The notes: generated by a model from the letters alone, not told the origin. 64,000 nucleotides of DNA from Micromonospora parathelypteridis (GCF_014201145.1 NZ_JACHDP010000001.1:5270001-5334000), one strand, 5' to 3'; counted from the first letter of the stretch, positions 33,982 through 45,823 are shown. Numbers and translations are program-made.

Positions 33982-34779
33982 CTACAGGTCGGTGACCACC
34001 AGGTCCACCTGCCGTGTCCGGCCGGGCGCGGTGGCCTGCTCCTCGACGGTGTGCTTCAACTCCCGCAGCGTGCCGACCAACTCCGCGGCGGTGCGCGGTC
34101 GGGCACCGGCGAGGAGCAGGTCACGGACCAGCCGCCCCTTTGTCGCCTTGTTGAAGTGGCTGACCACCGAGCGGACCGGTACGCCGTCGACCTCCCGCTC
34201 GTGCAGCACCCGCACGGTGACGGTCCGCTCGGCCAACTCCCCGCGCGGCGTCCAGGTGGCCGCGTACGCGCCGGAGCGCAGGTCCAGCACCAGGCCCCTG
34301 CCGGCGGCGGCGTCCATCACCGGTGCCAGCTCCTTGCGCCAGTACGCCGACAACGCCCCGACACCCGGCAGGCGAGCGCCGATCGGGCAGCGGTACGGGG
34401 GGATCCGGTCGGCCAGTCGGACCGCGCCCCACAGCCCGGAGCTGATCAGGATCGACCGGCGGGCCGTGCGTTGCGCCGCAGCGGGCAGTGAGGCGAACTC
34501 CAGCGCCTCGTAGAGCACCCCGGTGTAGAGCCGCTCGGCCGGCGCGGTGGCGGCCTCCCGCAGGCGGGCGTTGCGGCGCAGTTCGCCCCGCTGGCCCTCG
34601 CTGAGGCCGAGCGCCGCCCGTGCCTCCGCCTCGTCCGGTCCGGCGCTCAGCGCGGTGAGGGCGTCCAACACCCGCTCGCGGGCCGGGTTCAGCTCGGGCA
34701 GCGCGAGCCGGTCCGGGGACCAGCGCCGCCCGGTGCCGGCGTCGGCCTTGCCCTCCGAGGGTGGCAGCAGGATGAGCAT
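33982..34779 (-). CDS. yaaA: YaaA family peroxide-stress protein
   Basis: A 265-residue YaaA (DUF328/UPF0246) protein. The start MLILLPPSEGKADAG is the family signature, and later ERLYTGVLYEALEF, ILISSGLWGAVRLADRIPPYRCPIGA, and VVSHFNKATKGRLVRDLL are also conserved. In E. coli YaaA lowers free iron during hydrogen peroxide stress and binds DNA. A GAGGAG ribosome site lies 5 bases before the ATG. It is probably expressed alone. Confidence 0.92.
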   Translation of the reverse strand: MLILLPPSEGKADAGTGRRWSPDRLALPELNPARERVLDALTALSAGPDEAEARAALGLSEGQRGELRRNARLREAATAPAERLYTGVLYEALEFASLPAAAQRTARRSILISSGLWGAVRLADRIPPYRCPIGARLPGVGALSAYWRKELAPVMDAAAGRGLVLDLRSGAYAATWTPRGELAERTVTVRVLHEREVDGVPVRSVVSHFNKATKGRLVRDLLLAGARPRTAAELVGTLRELKHTVEEQATAPGRTRQVDLVVTDL

Positions 34780-34830
34780 CTGGTCTCCTCGACGGGCGGG
34801 ACGGCGGCCCGGCCAGCGTACGACCCGCCG

Positions 34831-36450
34831 TTACCGCCAGGGCCGCACCGGGGTGTCGGGGTGGTACACGCGATAGCCGCCGACCTCCCGCACCGGTGCG
34901 GCGTCGGCCCGGTCGGTGAGCAGTTTCCGTAGCCGCCGATCCATCGGGGAGTCGACCTCCACCACGTAGCCCGGTCGCTGGGCACTCCCGACCTGCCGCC
35001 AGTACGGGCGGTAGCGGTTCTGCCCGGGGGTCAGCTCATTGTCGAGCACCCCGCAGACCACCGTCTCGTCCGTGTTGAAGATCAACCGATTGCAGGTCCA
35101 GTAGTCCCCGTACACCTCGTGGGGGCCGTTGGCGCGCAGCGCGGCGGCCAACTCCCGGGCCTGGCGTTCCTCGGTCCGTGACGCCGCGGTGCCGGTGGCC
35201 GCGAAGAGCACGGTGATCACCAGCGTGGCCACGGTCAACGCGGTCAACACGGCGGCGGTCACCGCGCCGGTGAGTCGTCCCAGCGCGCTGCGGGTGCCCC
35301 GCCAGGCGGTCATCGCCGCCACCCAGAGCGGCCAGAGCACCGCCGGCAGCGACAGTTGCAGCACCGACAGGTACCGGGCGTTGTCCAGTGGGCTGGTCGC
35401 GGCGAGCGGGCTGCGGACGTACGACAACAGGGTCAACGCGGCGCCGGCGACCAGCGCGAGCTGCACCACCGGCCCGACCCGCTCTCCGCGCGGCCCGGCG
35501 GCGGCGCGGCGGTACGCGAGCACCGCGAGCAACGCGCCGGCCACCAGCAGCACCGGGTACAACACGCCGAACCACTGTTGCCAGCGTCCGCAGCCGTCCA
35601 CCGGGCAGAGACCGTGCGCCAGCGGCACCCCTTCGAGCAGGCCGCCCCGGACCCGGTCCGACCACGGCGGCAGCGGCCCGGCCTTGGTGCTGACGTCGCG
35701 GAACACCGACAGCGAGTCCTCACCGGGCCCAGCCCGCAGGTTGTCGACGATCATCGGCGCCACCCCGACGGCGGCACCCGCCACCAGCAGCAGGCCGGAC
35801 CAGCCGAGCAGTTCGCGACGCACCGCCCACACCAGGGCGAGCCCGGCCACCGCCAGGTACGGCAGGATCAGCCAGTCCGACCAGACGGCCACCCCGACGA
35901 GCAGGCCGAACAGGGCGACCGCGAGCCGTCGGCGGTGGATGGTGCCGGCGGCCAGCCCCACGGTGATCAGCAGCATCAGCAGCACCGCCGGCTTCACCTC
36001 GGGTCGGCCACCGACCACGGTGAGCTGGTCGCGGACCACCCGCTCGCCTCCGAGCGCGAGCAGGCCCACGATGAAGGTGGCGAACCAGGGGGCGCAGAGC
36101 CGGCGGGTCAGCCGGTAGATGAGATAGAGGAACAACGCGTACAACGCGAGCATCGGCAACCGCAGCACCGGCCAGCTCGGCCCGGCCACCGCCACCAGGG
36201 GAGCGGCCAGATAAGACTCCAACATCCCCATGTAGTGCTGGCCGTACAGAAAGACCGGGCGTTCCCGGCCCTGCCCGATGTGCAGAGCGGCGAGGCCGAA
36301 GGTCGCCTCGTCGCTGTTCGACACCGGCACCGTGTAGAGCGTCAGGACCAGCCGATACCCGATGCCGGCCAGCCCGAACAGCAGCGCGACGAGCGCCGGC
36401 CGGTCGAGTCGTGGGCGCCACCGCCCACGGTGCTGCTCTGGATGTGACAC
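34831..36450 (-). CDS. GT-C type membrane glycosyltransferase-like protein
   Basis: A 539-residue polytopic protein. I start it at GTG 36450 (VSHPEQHRGRWRPRLDRPALVALLFGLAG), seven bases after GGGGG; another GTG lies two codons earlier, and the long upstream open frame overlaps the divergent gene. The first extracytoplasmic loop carries VPVSNSDEATFGLAALHIGQG, with the acidic pair (Asp-Glu) of ArnT/PMT-type GT-C enzymes, followed by RPVFLYGQHYMGMLESYLAAPL. About ten helices and a C-terminal 110-residue soluble part (NGPHEVYGDYWTCNRLIFNTDE) follow. It would use polyprenyl-phosphate sugar outside the membrane; the acceptor is unknown. Confidence 0.75.
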   Translation of the reverse strand: MSHPEQHRGRWRPRLDRPALVALLFGLAGIGYRLVLTLYTVPVSNSDEATFGLAALHIGQGRERPVFLYGQHYMGMLESYLAAPLVAVAGPSWPVLRLPMLALYALFLYLIYRLTRRLCAPWFATFIVGLLALGGERVVRDQLTVVGGRPEVKPAVLLMLLITVGLAAGTIHRRRLAVALFGLLVGVAVWSDWLILPYLAVAGLALVWAVRRELLGWSGLLLVAGAAVGVAPMIVDNLRAGPGEDSLSVFRDVSTKAGPLPPWSDRVRGGLLEGVPLAHGLCPVDGCGRWQQWFGVLYPVLLVAGALLAVLAYRRAAAGPRGERVGPVVQLALVAGAALTLLSYVRSPLAATSPLDNARYLSVLQLSLPAVLWPLWVAAMTAWRGTRSALGRLTGAVTAAVLTALTVATLVITVLFAATGTAASRTEERQARELAAALRANGPHEVYGDYWTCNRLIFNTDETVVCGVLDNELTPGQNRYRPYWRQVGSAQRPGYVVEVDSPMDRRLRKLLTDRADAAPVREVGGYRVYHPDTPVRPWR

Positions 36451-36572
36451 GACCACGCCCCCGTCGTCGTCCCGACGGAGTGTTTCACGTTTGGTGGGGC
36501 CGCCGAGGTCGATCGGCTCAGCCGGGGCCGGCTCGCGTGGCCGTGACTGTCGACGTGTGGCAGGGTTGGCGC

Positions 36573-37613
36573 GTGCCACCCACTCCCGCCGGCCAGCTAG
36601 CCGTTCCGAACCTGCATCGGGCTGCACGGATCGAGGACGCCGTCCACCAGCTCGTCCAGCGCCGGCTGCGGCGCACCGGGTGGCGGGTCAACATCGTCGC
36701 GTACACCGGCTATGGCGCGCCGGGCTGGGTGCGGGTGATGTGCCGGGTGCTGCTGGGCCGTCCGGACACCCGCCAGCGGGGCCGACTGGACAAGGTCCGC
36801 GGCTGGCGCAGCTTCACCACCCTGCCCAACAAGCACGTCACCGTGACCATCGAGGCCGGTGGGGTGCGGCACGAGACGCAGGCCGACCGCAGCGGCTTCG
36901 TCGACACGCTGGTCGAGGCTGACCTGCCACCGGGGTGGGGCACGGTCCGCCTCAGCGTCCCGGACGCCGATCCGGTCGACGCGCCGGTGCGCATCCTCGA
37001 CCCGGAGGTCAAGTTCGGCATCATCTCCGACATCGACGACACCGTGATGGTGACCGCGCTGCCCCGGCCGCTGCTCGCCGCATGGAACACGTTCGTGCTC
37101 GACGAGCACGCCCGAGCCGCCGTGCCCGGCATGGCGGTGCTCTACGAGCGGCTGGTCACCTCGCACCCCGGCGCTCCGGTCTTCTACCTCTCCACCGGCG
37201 CCTGGAACGTGGCGCCCACCCTGACCCGCTTCCTGTCCCGACACCTCTACCCGGCCGGGCCGCTGCTGCTCACCGACTGGGGCCCGACCGCCGACCGTTG
37301 GTTCCGCAGCGGAATGGAACACAAACGGTCCACGCTGGCCCGGCTGTCCCGGGAGTTCCCCGAGGTGCGCTGGCTGCTGGTCGGCGACGACGGCCAGCAC
37401 GACCAGGAGATCTACCGGGAGTTCGCCGCCGCCCACCCGGAGAACGTCGCCGGGGTGGCGATCCGCCGGCTCTCCCCGACGCAGTCGGTGCTGGCCGGCA
37501 CCCTGCCGGCCCCGGCCGGTCGCCCGTCGTCGGGGCCGGTGGGGCAGAAGTGGCTCTCCGCGCCGGACGGCGCCGGCCTGTGGCAACTGCTGCGCGACGC
37601 CGGCCTGGTCTGA
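36573..37613 (+). CDS. App1-like (DUF2183) phosphatase-domain protein
   Basis: A 346-residue protein with a GTG start and probable leaderless expression (CAGGGT six bases before GTG). Its phosphatase core has KFGIISDIDDTVMVT (Asp153 and Asp155, the DxDxT motif of HAD-like phosphatidate phosphatases), VFYLSTGAWNVAPTLTRFL, and LVGDDGQHDQEIYREFAAAHP, exactly the App1/DUF2183 pattern. The N-terminal half is a beta-rich domain with GWRSFTTLPNKHVTVTIEAGG. In yeast App1 dephosphorylates phosphatidic acid; the bacterial role is unclear. Its end converges with glgB, only 7 bp apart. Confidence 0.85.
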   Translation: MPPTPAGQLAVPNLHRAARIEDAVHQLVQRRLRRTGWRVNIVAYTGYGAPGWVRVMCRVLLGRPDTRQRGRLDKVRGWRSFTTLPNKHVTVTIEAGGVRHETQADRSGFVDTLVEADLPPGWGTVRLSVPDADPVDAPVRILDPEVKFGIISDIDDTVMVTALPRPLLAAWNTFVLDEHARAAVPGMAVLYERLVTSHPGAPVFYLSTGAWNVAPTLTRFLSRHLYPAGPLLLTDWGPTADRWFRSGMEHKRSTLARLSREFPEVRWLLVGDDGQHDQEIYREFAAAHPENVAGVAIRRLSPTQSVLAGTLPAPAGRPSSGPVGQKWLSAPDGAGLWQLLRDAGLV

Positions 37614-37620
37614 CCGTTCC

Positions 37621-39710
<2,090 letters not shown>

Positions 39711-39723
<13 letters not shown>

Positions 39724-41876
39724 CGGTCGTCCTTCGGGGCGGCGTCGGTCGGTGCCGGGGCGGACCGGCGGGCGGCCGACCGGCGCGGAGGGGTCGGAAC
39801 GGGGGCCGACCTTCGGGGCGGAGTCGGAACAGGGACGATCGGTGCGGTGCCGCCGGAGAGGTCGTCCGGCACGTCGGCGACGGTGAGGTCCGCCGGCTCG
39901 GCGCCCGCCGGCTGCGGCTCGGTCGGCGGGGTCGGGCGGCGCACGGTCAGCACGTGCGCCGGTTGCAGGTACGGGTCGAGCCGGACCGCGTTGCGCTGAC
40001 CCCAGTCGTAGCTGGTGCCGGTGAGTTCGTCGTGCACGGTGAACCGCTCGTGCCAGTCGAAGCCGAGCGCCGGCATGTCGAGGGTGGTGTTGCCCCACTG
40101 CACGGCGCGCGGATCGAACGAGCAGACCACGATGACCGTGTTGCCCGTCTCCGGGTCGTGCTTCGACCAGCAGAGCAGCGCCGGGTTGTCGATCTCGTGG
40201 AAGCGCAGGTTGCGGAGCTGGTGCAGGGCCGGGTTGTCCCGGCGTACCCGGTTGAGGGTGGCCAGGAACGGTGCCAGCGAGCGGCCCTGCGCCTCGGCGC
40301 CGGCCCAGTCGCGCGGGCGCAGCTCGTACTTCTCGTTGTCCAGGTATTCCTCGGCGCCCGGCCGGGCCACGTGCTCGAACAGCTCGAAGCCCGCGTACAG
40401 GCCCCAGGACGGGGAGAGCAGTGCGGCCAGCACCGCCCGGATCTTGAACATCGGCGGGCCGCCGTGCTGCAGCGACTCGTGCAGGATGTCCGGCGTGTTC
40501 GGCCAGAAGTTGGGCCGCATGTAGTCGGCCGACGCCACCAGCTCCTCGCAGTACTCCCGCATCTCGGCCGCCGTCGTGCGCCAGGTGAAATAGGTGTACG
40601 ACTGCGTGAAGCCGATCTTGCCCAGTCCGTGCATGATCGCGGGCCGGGTGAACGCCTCGGCCAGGAACAGCACGTCCGGGTCGACCTTCTTCACCTCGGC
40701 GATCAGCCAGTGCCAGAAGTCGAACGGCTTGGTGTGCGGGTTGTCCACCCGGAAGATCCGGATGCCCTCGCCGACCCAGTGCAGCACCACCCGCAGCACC
40801 TCGGCCCGGATGCCCTCCGGGTCGTTGTCGAAGTTGACCGGGTAGATGTCCTGGTACTTCTTCGGCGGGTTCTCCGCGTACGCGATGCTGCCGTCGGCCC
40901 GGGTGGTGAACCACTCCGGGTGCTCGGTCACCCAGGGGTGGTCCGGCGCGCACTGCAACGCCAGGTCCATCGCCACTTCCAGGCCCTGCGCCGCCGCCGC
41001 GCTGATGAAGGCCTTGAAGTCTGCCGGCGTACCCAGATCGGGGTGGATGGTGTCGTGGCCGCCCTCGGCGGCGCCGATCGCCCACGGCGAGCCCACGTCG
41101 TCCGGCCCGGCGGTGAGCGCGTTGTTGCGGCCCTTGCGGTTGACCCGGCCGATCGGGTGGATCGGCGGCAGGTAGAGCACGTCGAAGCCCATCGCGGCCA
41201 CGCCGGGCAGCCGTTCGGTGGCGGTGGCGAAGGTGCCGGAGACGTTGCCCACCGCTCCTTCGGAGCGGGGGAAGAACTCGTACCAGGCCGAGTAGAGCGC
41301 TCGCTTGCGGTCCACCCAGAGGGAGTACGTGTCACCGGCGGTGATCATCTCCCGTACCGGGTGCTCCCAGAGCAGGTCGGCCAGGGCCAGCGCCTCCTCG
41401 ACCCGCTGCGGCAGCGGCAGATCGGTGTCGAGCAGCGCGGTGAGCGCCGCGGCGACCCGGGGCCGGTCGGCGGTCGGGACGAGGACCCGGGCGGCGGAGA
41501 GCACCCGGGCACCCTCGGCCAGGTCGTTGGCCAGGTCGGCCGGCCCCTGCCCAGCGGCGATCTTCTTGGTCACCGCGTTCTGCCAGGTCAAGTATGGATC
41601 TTGGAACGCCTCGACGGAGAAGGTCCAGGAGCCGACGGCGTCCGGCCGGATGATGGCGTGCCAACGGTCCTGGCCCGGCTCGCCGGGGCGCATCCGGGTG
41701 AAGGGGCGTTCAGCGCCGTCCGGGCCAGCCCACACCACGTTGCAGCCCAGTGCGTCGTGCCCCTCCCGGTAGGCGCGCGCCGACACCGGAATCGGCTCGT
41801 CGACCACCGCCTTGGCCGGGTATCGCCCGCACGAGACGACGGGGGAGACGTCTTCGATCGGGAACCGTCCAGTCAC
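39711..41876 (-). CDS. glgE: Alpha-1,4-glucan:maltose-1-phosphate maltosyltransferase
   Basis: A 721-residue GH13_3 enzyme. It has the N-terminal immunoglobulin-like domain ([31 protein letters not shown]), the [21 protein letters not shown] loop, [17 protein letters not shown] with nucleophile Asp378, and [12 protein letters not shown] with acid Glu407, the same 29-residue spacing as in known GlgE. It extends alpha-glucan with maltosyl units from maltose-1-phosphate. The last 85 residues are an unusual Pro/Arg/Ser-rich tail with repeated PTPPRRSA units. The start is GTG 41874-41876; TAGGTT six bases upstream suggests a leaderless promoter. Confidence 0.95.
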
Positions 41877-41973
41877 CCCGCCAACCTACTGCGCGAGATC
41901 CGTTCGCGCGCGGCCAAGCACCGGTCCGTCCCTCGCCGCCGGGGTCGCACGCCAGACCCCCGGGCCGGGAGTC

Positions 41974-42051
41974 AAGATCCGCACACTTTCGGTGAAACTG
42001 CTGCTTCAAGGCTCGTCGATGCAGCATCTTCGCCGACGTTGTGTGGATCTT
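41974..42051. repeat. Imperfect 31-bp inverted repeat (palindromic intergenic element)
   Basis: The arms at 41974-42004 and 42021-42051 match at 24 of 31 positions when one is reversed (both begin AAGATCC and end TGCTGC), with a 16-base loop. It stands between glgE (start) and the end of the response regulator gene. It is less GC-rich than its surroundings and has the look of a dispersed repeat, possibly acting as terminator for the leftward regulator operon. The 67 bp after it hold short G-rich direct repeats (GGGGTCAG/GGGAAGT). Confidence 0.55.
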
Positions 42052-42118
42052 CGCGGTACGGCTGACGTCCAGCGGGGTCAGGGGCGGGCCGGGGGAAGTA
42101 AGGGGTCAGCCGGGGAAG

Positions 42119-42793
42119 TCAGGGGTGGGCCGGGGGGAGGACGCCGAGGGCCATCGCGGTGGTGACGGCGGCGGTGCGGTCGCTGACGTCGAGTTTGTTG
42201 AAGGCGCGGAGCAGGTGGGTCTTCACGGTCGCCTCGGTGATGTGCAGGATGCGGCCGATGTCGGCGTTGGTGCGGCCGGTGGCCACCAGGGACAGGACCT
42301 GCACTTCGCGGGCCGAGAGGATCGGGGTGGTGGCGGGGCGGGGCGGGTTGCGGACCTGCTCGACGAGGCGGCCGGCGACGGACGGAGTGAGGACTGTCTC
42401 GCCGCGGGCGGCAGCGCGGATGGCGGCCGTGAGGTCGGTGCGAGTGGCGTCCTTGAGCAGGTACCCGCAGGCGCCCGCTTCGACGGCGCGCAGGATGTCG
42501 GCGTCGGTGTCGTAGGTGGTGAGGACGACGACCCGGGTCTGTGGCAGCGCGGCAAGGATGCGGTCGGTGGCGCCGGGGCCGTCGAGGCCGGGCATCCGCA
42601 GGTCCATGAGGATGACGTCGGGGTGGTGGGTGTGGGCGGCGGCGACGGCCTCCTCGCCGGAGCCGGCCTCGCCGACGACGGCCAGGTCGGGTTCGGATTC
42701 GAGCATGCCGCGCAGGCCGTCGCGGACGACGGGGTGATCGTCGACCAGCAGGATGCGGATCATGGCGGCTTCGGTGCGGGGCGCGTGGGTCAT
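42119..42793 (-). CDS. NarL/LuxR-family response regulator
   Basis: A 224-residue regulator. The receiver has IRILLVDDHPVVRDGL (acidic pair 18-19), phospho-acceptor Asp64 in DVILMDLRMPGLDG, and YLLKDATRTDL with Lys. A LuxR-type helix-turn-helix is at about 157-215 (LSAREVQVLSLVATGRTNADIGRILHITEATVKTHL). The ATG at 42793 overlaps the kinase stop as ATGA. It is the last gene of an operon with its kinase and an ABC exporter, which it may control. Confidence 0.92.
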   Translation of the reverse strand: MTHAPRTEAAMIRILLVDDHPVVRDGLRGMLESEPDLAVVGEAGSGEEAVAAAHTHHPDVILMDLRMPGLDGPGATDRILAALPQTRVVVLTTYDTDADILRAVEAGACGYLLKDATRTDLTAAIRAAARGETVLTPSVAGRLVEQVRNPPRPATTPILSAREVQVLSLVATGRTNADIGRILHITEATVKTHLLRAFNKLDVSDRTAAVTTAMALGVLPPAHP

Positions 42794-43911
42794 GAGAGCT
42801 CGACCTTGATGGTGGTGCCGGTGCCGGGGCGGCTGTCGACGCGACAGACGCCGCCGGCCTGTTCGACCCGTTGGCGCATGCCGGCGAGCCCGAATCCGGA
42901 GACGGCGCCCGGCGCGGGAGCGGTGAAACCGACGCCGTCGTCGACGACCTTCAGCACGACGCCGGTGCCGGTCGTCGTGAGCTGAACGTCGACGGTGGTG
43001 GCGTTCGCGTGTTTGCGGATGTTGGTGAGGGCCTCCTGCAGACAGCGCAGCAGCACGACCTGCGACGCGGTCGGGAGGTCGGCAAGACGGGGGTCGAGGT
43101 GACAGGCGGTGCGGAGCCCGGTCTGCGACGCGAGCCGGGACAGCTGCCGACGTACGGCGTCGCCGAGGCCGGACGTGTGCAGGTCAGCGGGGCTGAGGGC
43201 GGCGACGAGAGCACGGGCCTCGGCGAGGTTCTCGCGGGCGGTGTCCGCGACCTGTGTCAGGCGGTGCTGGACGGTGGCCGGGTCGGTGGTGGTTTCGGCG
43301 GCTTGGGCGAGAGTGATGATGCTGGTGAAGCCCTGGGCGAGGGTGTCGTGGATCTCGGCGGCGAGGCGGGCCCGTTCGGTGGCGACGCCAGCCTCGTGGG
43401 AGAGGCGGGCGACCTCGGCGCGGCTGGCGGACAACTCGGCGATCATCTCGGCGCGTTCCTCGTTCTGGGCGGTGATGCGGCTGATGGAGGTGCCGGCCAC
43501 GACGGCGAACACAAGGCCGAGCACGGTGAGGGGCACCAGACCGTGGACCTTCGCCGGAGTGCCGTCGCGGAGCAGGGCGATCGGTATCGGCAGCAGGTCG
43601 AGCGCCGCGACGGCGGCGATCGCGGAACGCAACGGCAGCGCCGCGAACAACATCGCCCCCCAGGCGAACAGGGCGAACGATGCGGTGTGGTCGAGCCAGA
43701 CGGCGGTGAGGTGCAGCAAGCCGAGGACGGTGGCGAAGAGCCATGGGGAGAGCAGCAACCGCCGGTGCGTCGCGTACCAGACGAGGCAGAGCACGAGCAG
43801 GATCGAGGCGGCCGGAGCGCTCAGGACGCCGGGGGCCCGGTCGACGAGCATGAAGCCGACGACCGCGCCCACCACGACGACGTAGAGCAGATCCCAGAGG
43901 GAGAGCTTCAC
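42790..43911 (-). CDS. NarX/DesK-type sensor histidine kinase
   Basis: A 373-residue kinase. I start it at GTG 43911, which overlaps the permease stop as GTGA; the longer open frame upstream would lie inside the permease gene. About five membrane helices fill residues 8-142. Then comes a coiled region, a HisKA_3 domain with His188 in RLAAEIHDTLAQGFTSIITL, and a HATPase with EALTNIRKHANA and VDDGVGF, GFGLAGMRQRVEQAGG. This is the layout of membrane-stress or cell-envelope sensing kinases. The operon order ATPase, permease, kinase, regulator, with 4-bp overlaps throughout, suggests a self-regulated exporter. Confidence 0.9.
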   Translation of the reverse strand: MKLSLWDLLYVVVVGAVVGFMLVDRAPGVLSAPAASILLVLCLVWYATHRRLLLSPWLFATVLGLLHLTAVWLDHTASFALFAWGAMLFAALPLRSAIAAVAALDLLPIPIALLRDGTPAKVHGLVPLTVLGLVFAVVAGTSISRITAQNEERAEMIAELSASRAEVARLSHEAGVATERARLAAEIHDTLAQGFTSIITLAQAAETTTDPATVQHRLTQVADTARENLAEARALVAALSPADLHTSGLGDAVRRQLSRLASQTGLRTACHLDPRLADLPTASQVVLLRCLQEALTNIRKHANATTVDVQLTTTGTGVVLKVVDDGVGFTAPAPGAVSGFGLAGMRQRVEQAGGVCRVDSRPGTGTTIKVELS

Positions 43912-44705
43912 CGGCGCGACCACCGGAACGTCAGCAGGCTCAGCACCAGGCCGATCACGCACCAGGCGAGCAGCACCAGGGCGGTCCTGCCGGGCTCCCA
44001 TGAGCCTGCCACCTCCTCTGAAGCGAGGGCGTCGGGCAGGAACACCGAGCGGAATCCCTGCCCCATCCACTTGATGGGGAACAGCGCCGAGACGTTGACC
44101 ATCGCCGAGGGCAGCGCGGCGATGTGCACGAAGATGCCGGACGTGAACTGCAGGACGAGCACGGGAAGGTTGAGCACCGCCGGCGCGCTGCGGGCCGAGC
44201 TGGCCAGGGAACTCGCGGCGATGCCCAGCAGGGTACAGGCGATCACCGACAACATCATCAGCCAGGTGAACGTGACCCAGTGCGAGACATCAGCGGGCAG
44301 TGGCAGGTCGAACATCAGCACGCCGACGAGCAGCAGCAACGCGACTTCGAAGACGGCGGCGAAGAAGACCAGGACGATCTTGCCGAGGAAGTAGGCGCCG
44401 GCGGTGACCGGCGTACCCCGCAGGCGTTTGAGGGTGCCGTCCCCGCGGTCGACGGCGATGCCGATGCCGATGCTGATGAAGGCCGTCGACAGGATGCCGT
44501 AGGCGATCATGCCGGCGGCGAAGACCTGGCTGTGCGTGGTTTCCGAACCGGGCATGACGGGCGTGTCGAAGATCAGGCCGAGCAGGATCGTGAGCAGCGC
44601 CGGGAACGCGAACGTGAAGATGAGCGCGTCCTTCTGCCGGATCAGCTGCAGGACCTCGAGGTAGCCCCGGGAGCGGCCGTTCGAAAGAACAGAGGGCATG
44701 GTCAT
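43908..44705 (-). CDS. ABC-2 family export permease
   Basis: A 265-residue membrane protein with six predicted helices. It has LIRQKDALIFTFAFPALLTILLGLIF near the start, DRGDGTLKRLRGTPVTAGAYFLGKI (the cytoplasmic loop that contacts the ATPase), and LPSAMVNVSALFPIKWMGQGFRSVFLPD near the end, all standard for ABC-2 drug or antibiotic exporters. The start ATG overlaps the ATPase stop (ATGA at 44702-44705). Substrate is unknown; drug or antimicrobial-peptide efflux is typical. Confidence 0.88.
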   Translation of the reverse strand: MTMPSVLSNGRSRGYLEVLQLIRQKDALIFTFAFPALLTILLGLIFDTPVMPGSETTHSQVFAAGMIAYGILSTAFISIGIGIAVDRGDGTLKRLRGTPVTAGAYFLGKIVLVFFAAVFEVALLLLVGVLMFDLPLPADVSHWVTFTWLMMLSVIACTLLGIAASSLASSARSAPAVLNLPVLVLQFTSGIFVHIAALPSAMVNVSALFPIKWMGQGFRSVFLPDALASEEVAGSWEPGRTALVLLAWCVIGLVLSLLTFRWSRR

Positions 44706-45538
44706 GACCGGGCTCCGATCAGGTCGAGATAGACGTCTTCCAGGTTGGGACGACGGACTTGCAGGTCGGTCACGTCCGGGCCGAGCTGCGCGACGACGGT
44801 GTTGGGGGAGTCGGTGCGGACCTCGTGCAGGCCGGCGCCGTCGCGCCAGGTGACGGTCGCTTGTGCATGGGCCAGGCCGCCGATGGTGGATGGTGTACCC
44901 GCGGCGACGATCCGCCCGCCGAGCATGATCGCCAGCCGGCCGGCCAGGGCAGCGGCCTCGTCGAGATAGTGGGTGGTGAGCAGGATCGTGGTTCCGTCGG
45001 CCGCGAGGGAGCGGATCAGAGCCCAGAACTGCCGACGGGCCTCCGGGTCGAACCCCGTGGTCGGTTCGTCGAGGAACACCAGTTCGGGGCGGCCGACGAT
45101 GCCCAGCGCCACGTCGACGCGGCGCCGCTGCCCCCCGGACAACGACCTGATCCGCGAGTCAGCCTTCTCCGTGAGCCCTACGGCGGAGATGACCTCGTCC
45201 GGGTCGCGGGGCGAGGGGTAGTAGCCGGCGAAATGCCGGACGGTCTCGCGGACCGTGAGGTCGGCGGCATCGGTAGCCGTCTGCAGCACGATGCCGATCC
45301 GGGACCGCCACCGGCGTCCTGCCGTGCCGGGATCCTCGCCCAGGACCCGAACGTCGCCGCCGTCGCGGCGGCGGTGCCCTTCGAGGATCTCGATGGTGGT
45401 GCTCTTACCGGCGCCGTTGGGGCCGAGCAGCGCAAAGACCTCTCCACTGCCGACAGTCATGTCGATTCCGTCGATTGCGGCCGTGCCCCCGTACGTCTTG
45501 CGGAGGCCGTGAACTTCAATCGGTGTCATGGGAATCAT
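44702..45538 (-). CDS. ABC transporter ATPase, drug-export type
   Basis: A 278-residue ATPase: Walker A GPNGAGKST (39-47), Q-loop VLQTATDAADLTVRE, signature LSGGQRRRV (133-141), Walker B LVFLDEPTTG (153-162) and H-loop TILLTTHYLDEA. The C-terminal region after 220 is the accessory part of DrrA-like exporters. The start is ATG 45538 (MIPMTPIEV); ATG 45529 three codons later is equally possible. It is the first gene of the exporter/two-component operon and is divergent from a gene fragment. Confidence 0.9.
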   Translation of the reverse strand: MIPMTPIEVHGLRKTYGGTAAIDGIDMTVGSGEVFALLGPNGAGKSTTIEILEGHRRRDGGDVRVLGEDPGTAGRRWRSRIGIVLQTATDAADLTVRETVRHFAGYYPSPRDPDEVISAVGLTEKADSRIRSLSGGQRRRVDVALGIVGRPELVFLDEPTTGFDPEARRQFWALIRSLAADGTTILLTTHYLDEAAALAGRLAIMLGGRIVAAGTPSTIGGLAHAQATVTWRDGAGLHEVRTDSPNTVVAQLGPDVTDLQVRRPNLEDVYLDLIGARS

Positions 45539-45628
45539 CAAAGCCGGCACCCCACCCGCCCCGGGACGACCGGAGGACTGACCCCGGCTGTCAACCAGAC
45601 GACGGACACCACCCGCGGCAATCAGACG

Positions 45629-45823
45629 TTGCCGAAGGTGATCGAAACCCTGTTCGGGCGGCCGAAATCGCAGGTCGAGTACGGAACTCTGGCGGTCTGC
45701 CTCGCACTGTCGGGGGACCGGGCCCGCGCCATGCTGGCGAAGTTCGGCGCGGTTCGCCCGGTGTTCGCCGGAGGCATGACCGAGACATTCATCCATAACT
45801 TCACCGAGCGGTTCGGCGACTAG
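45629..45823 (+). pseudogene. Short gene remnant of unknown family
   Basis: A 64-residue reading with a TTG start: PKVIETLFGRPKSQVEYGTLAVCLALSGDRARAMLAKFGAVRPVF and so on, ending HNFTERFGD. Base composition is lower in GC and the residue mix looks protein-like, but there is no good start or ribosome site and no family I recognise. The open frame carries on upstream to about 45590. It abuts a transposase remnant on the other strand (stops overlap at 45820-45823), so it is probably the end of a gene disrupted by insertion and deletion. Confidence 0.35.

Noticed and set aside
39724..41085. Extended reading upstream of glgB suggesting a 1154-residue protein
   Set aside because: The extra part is out of frame with glgE but overlaps it completely and is Arg/Gly-rich nonsense; the glgB start at 39723 has a ribosome site and family-like N-terminus.
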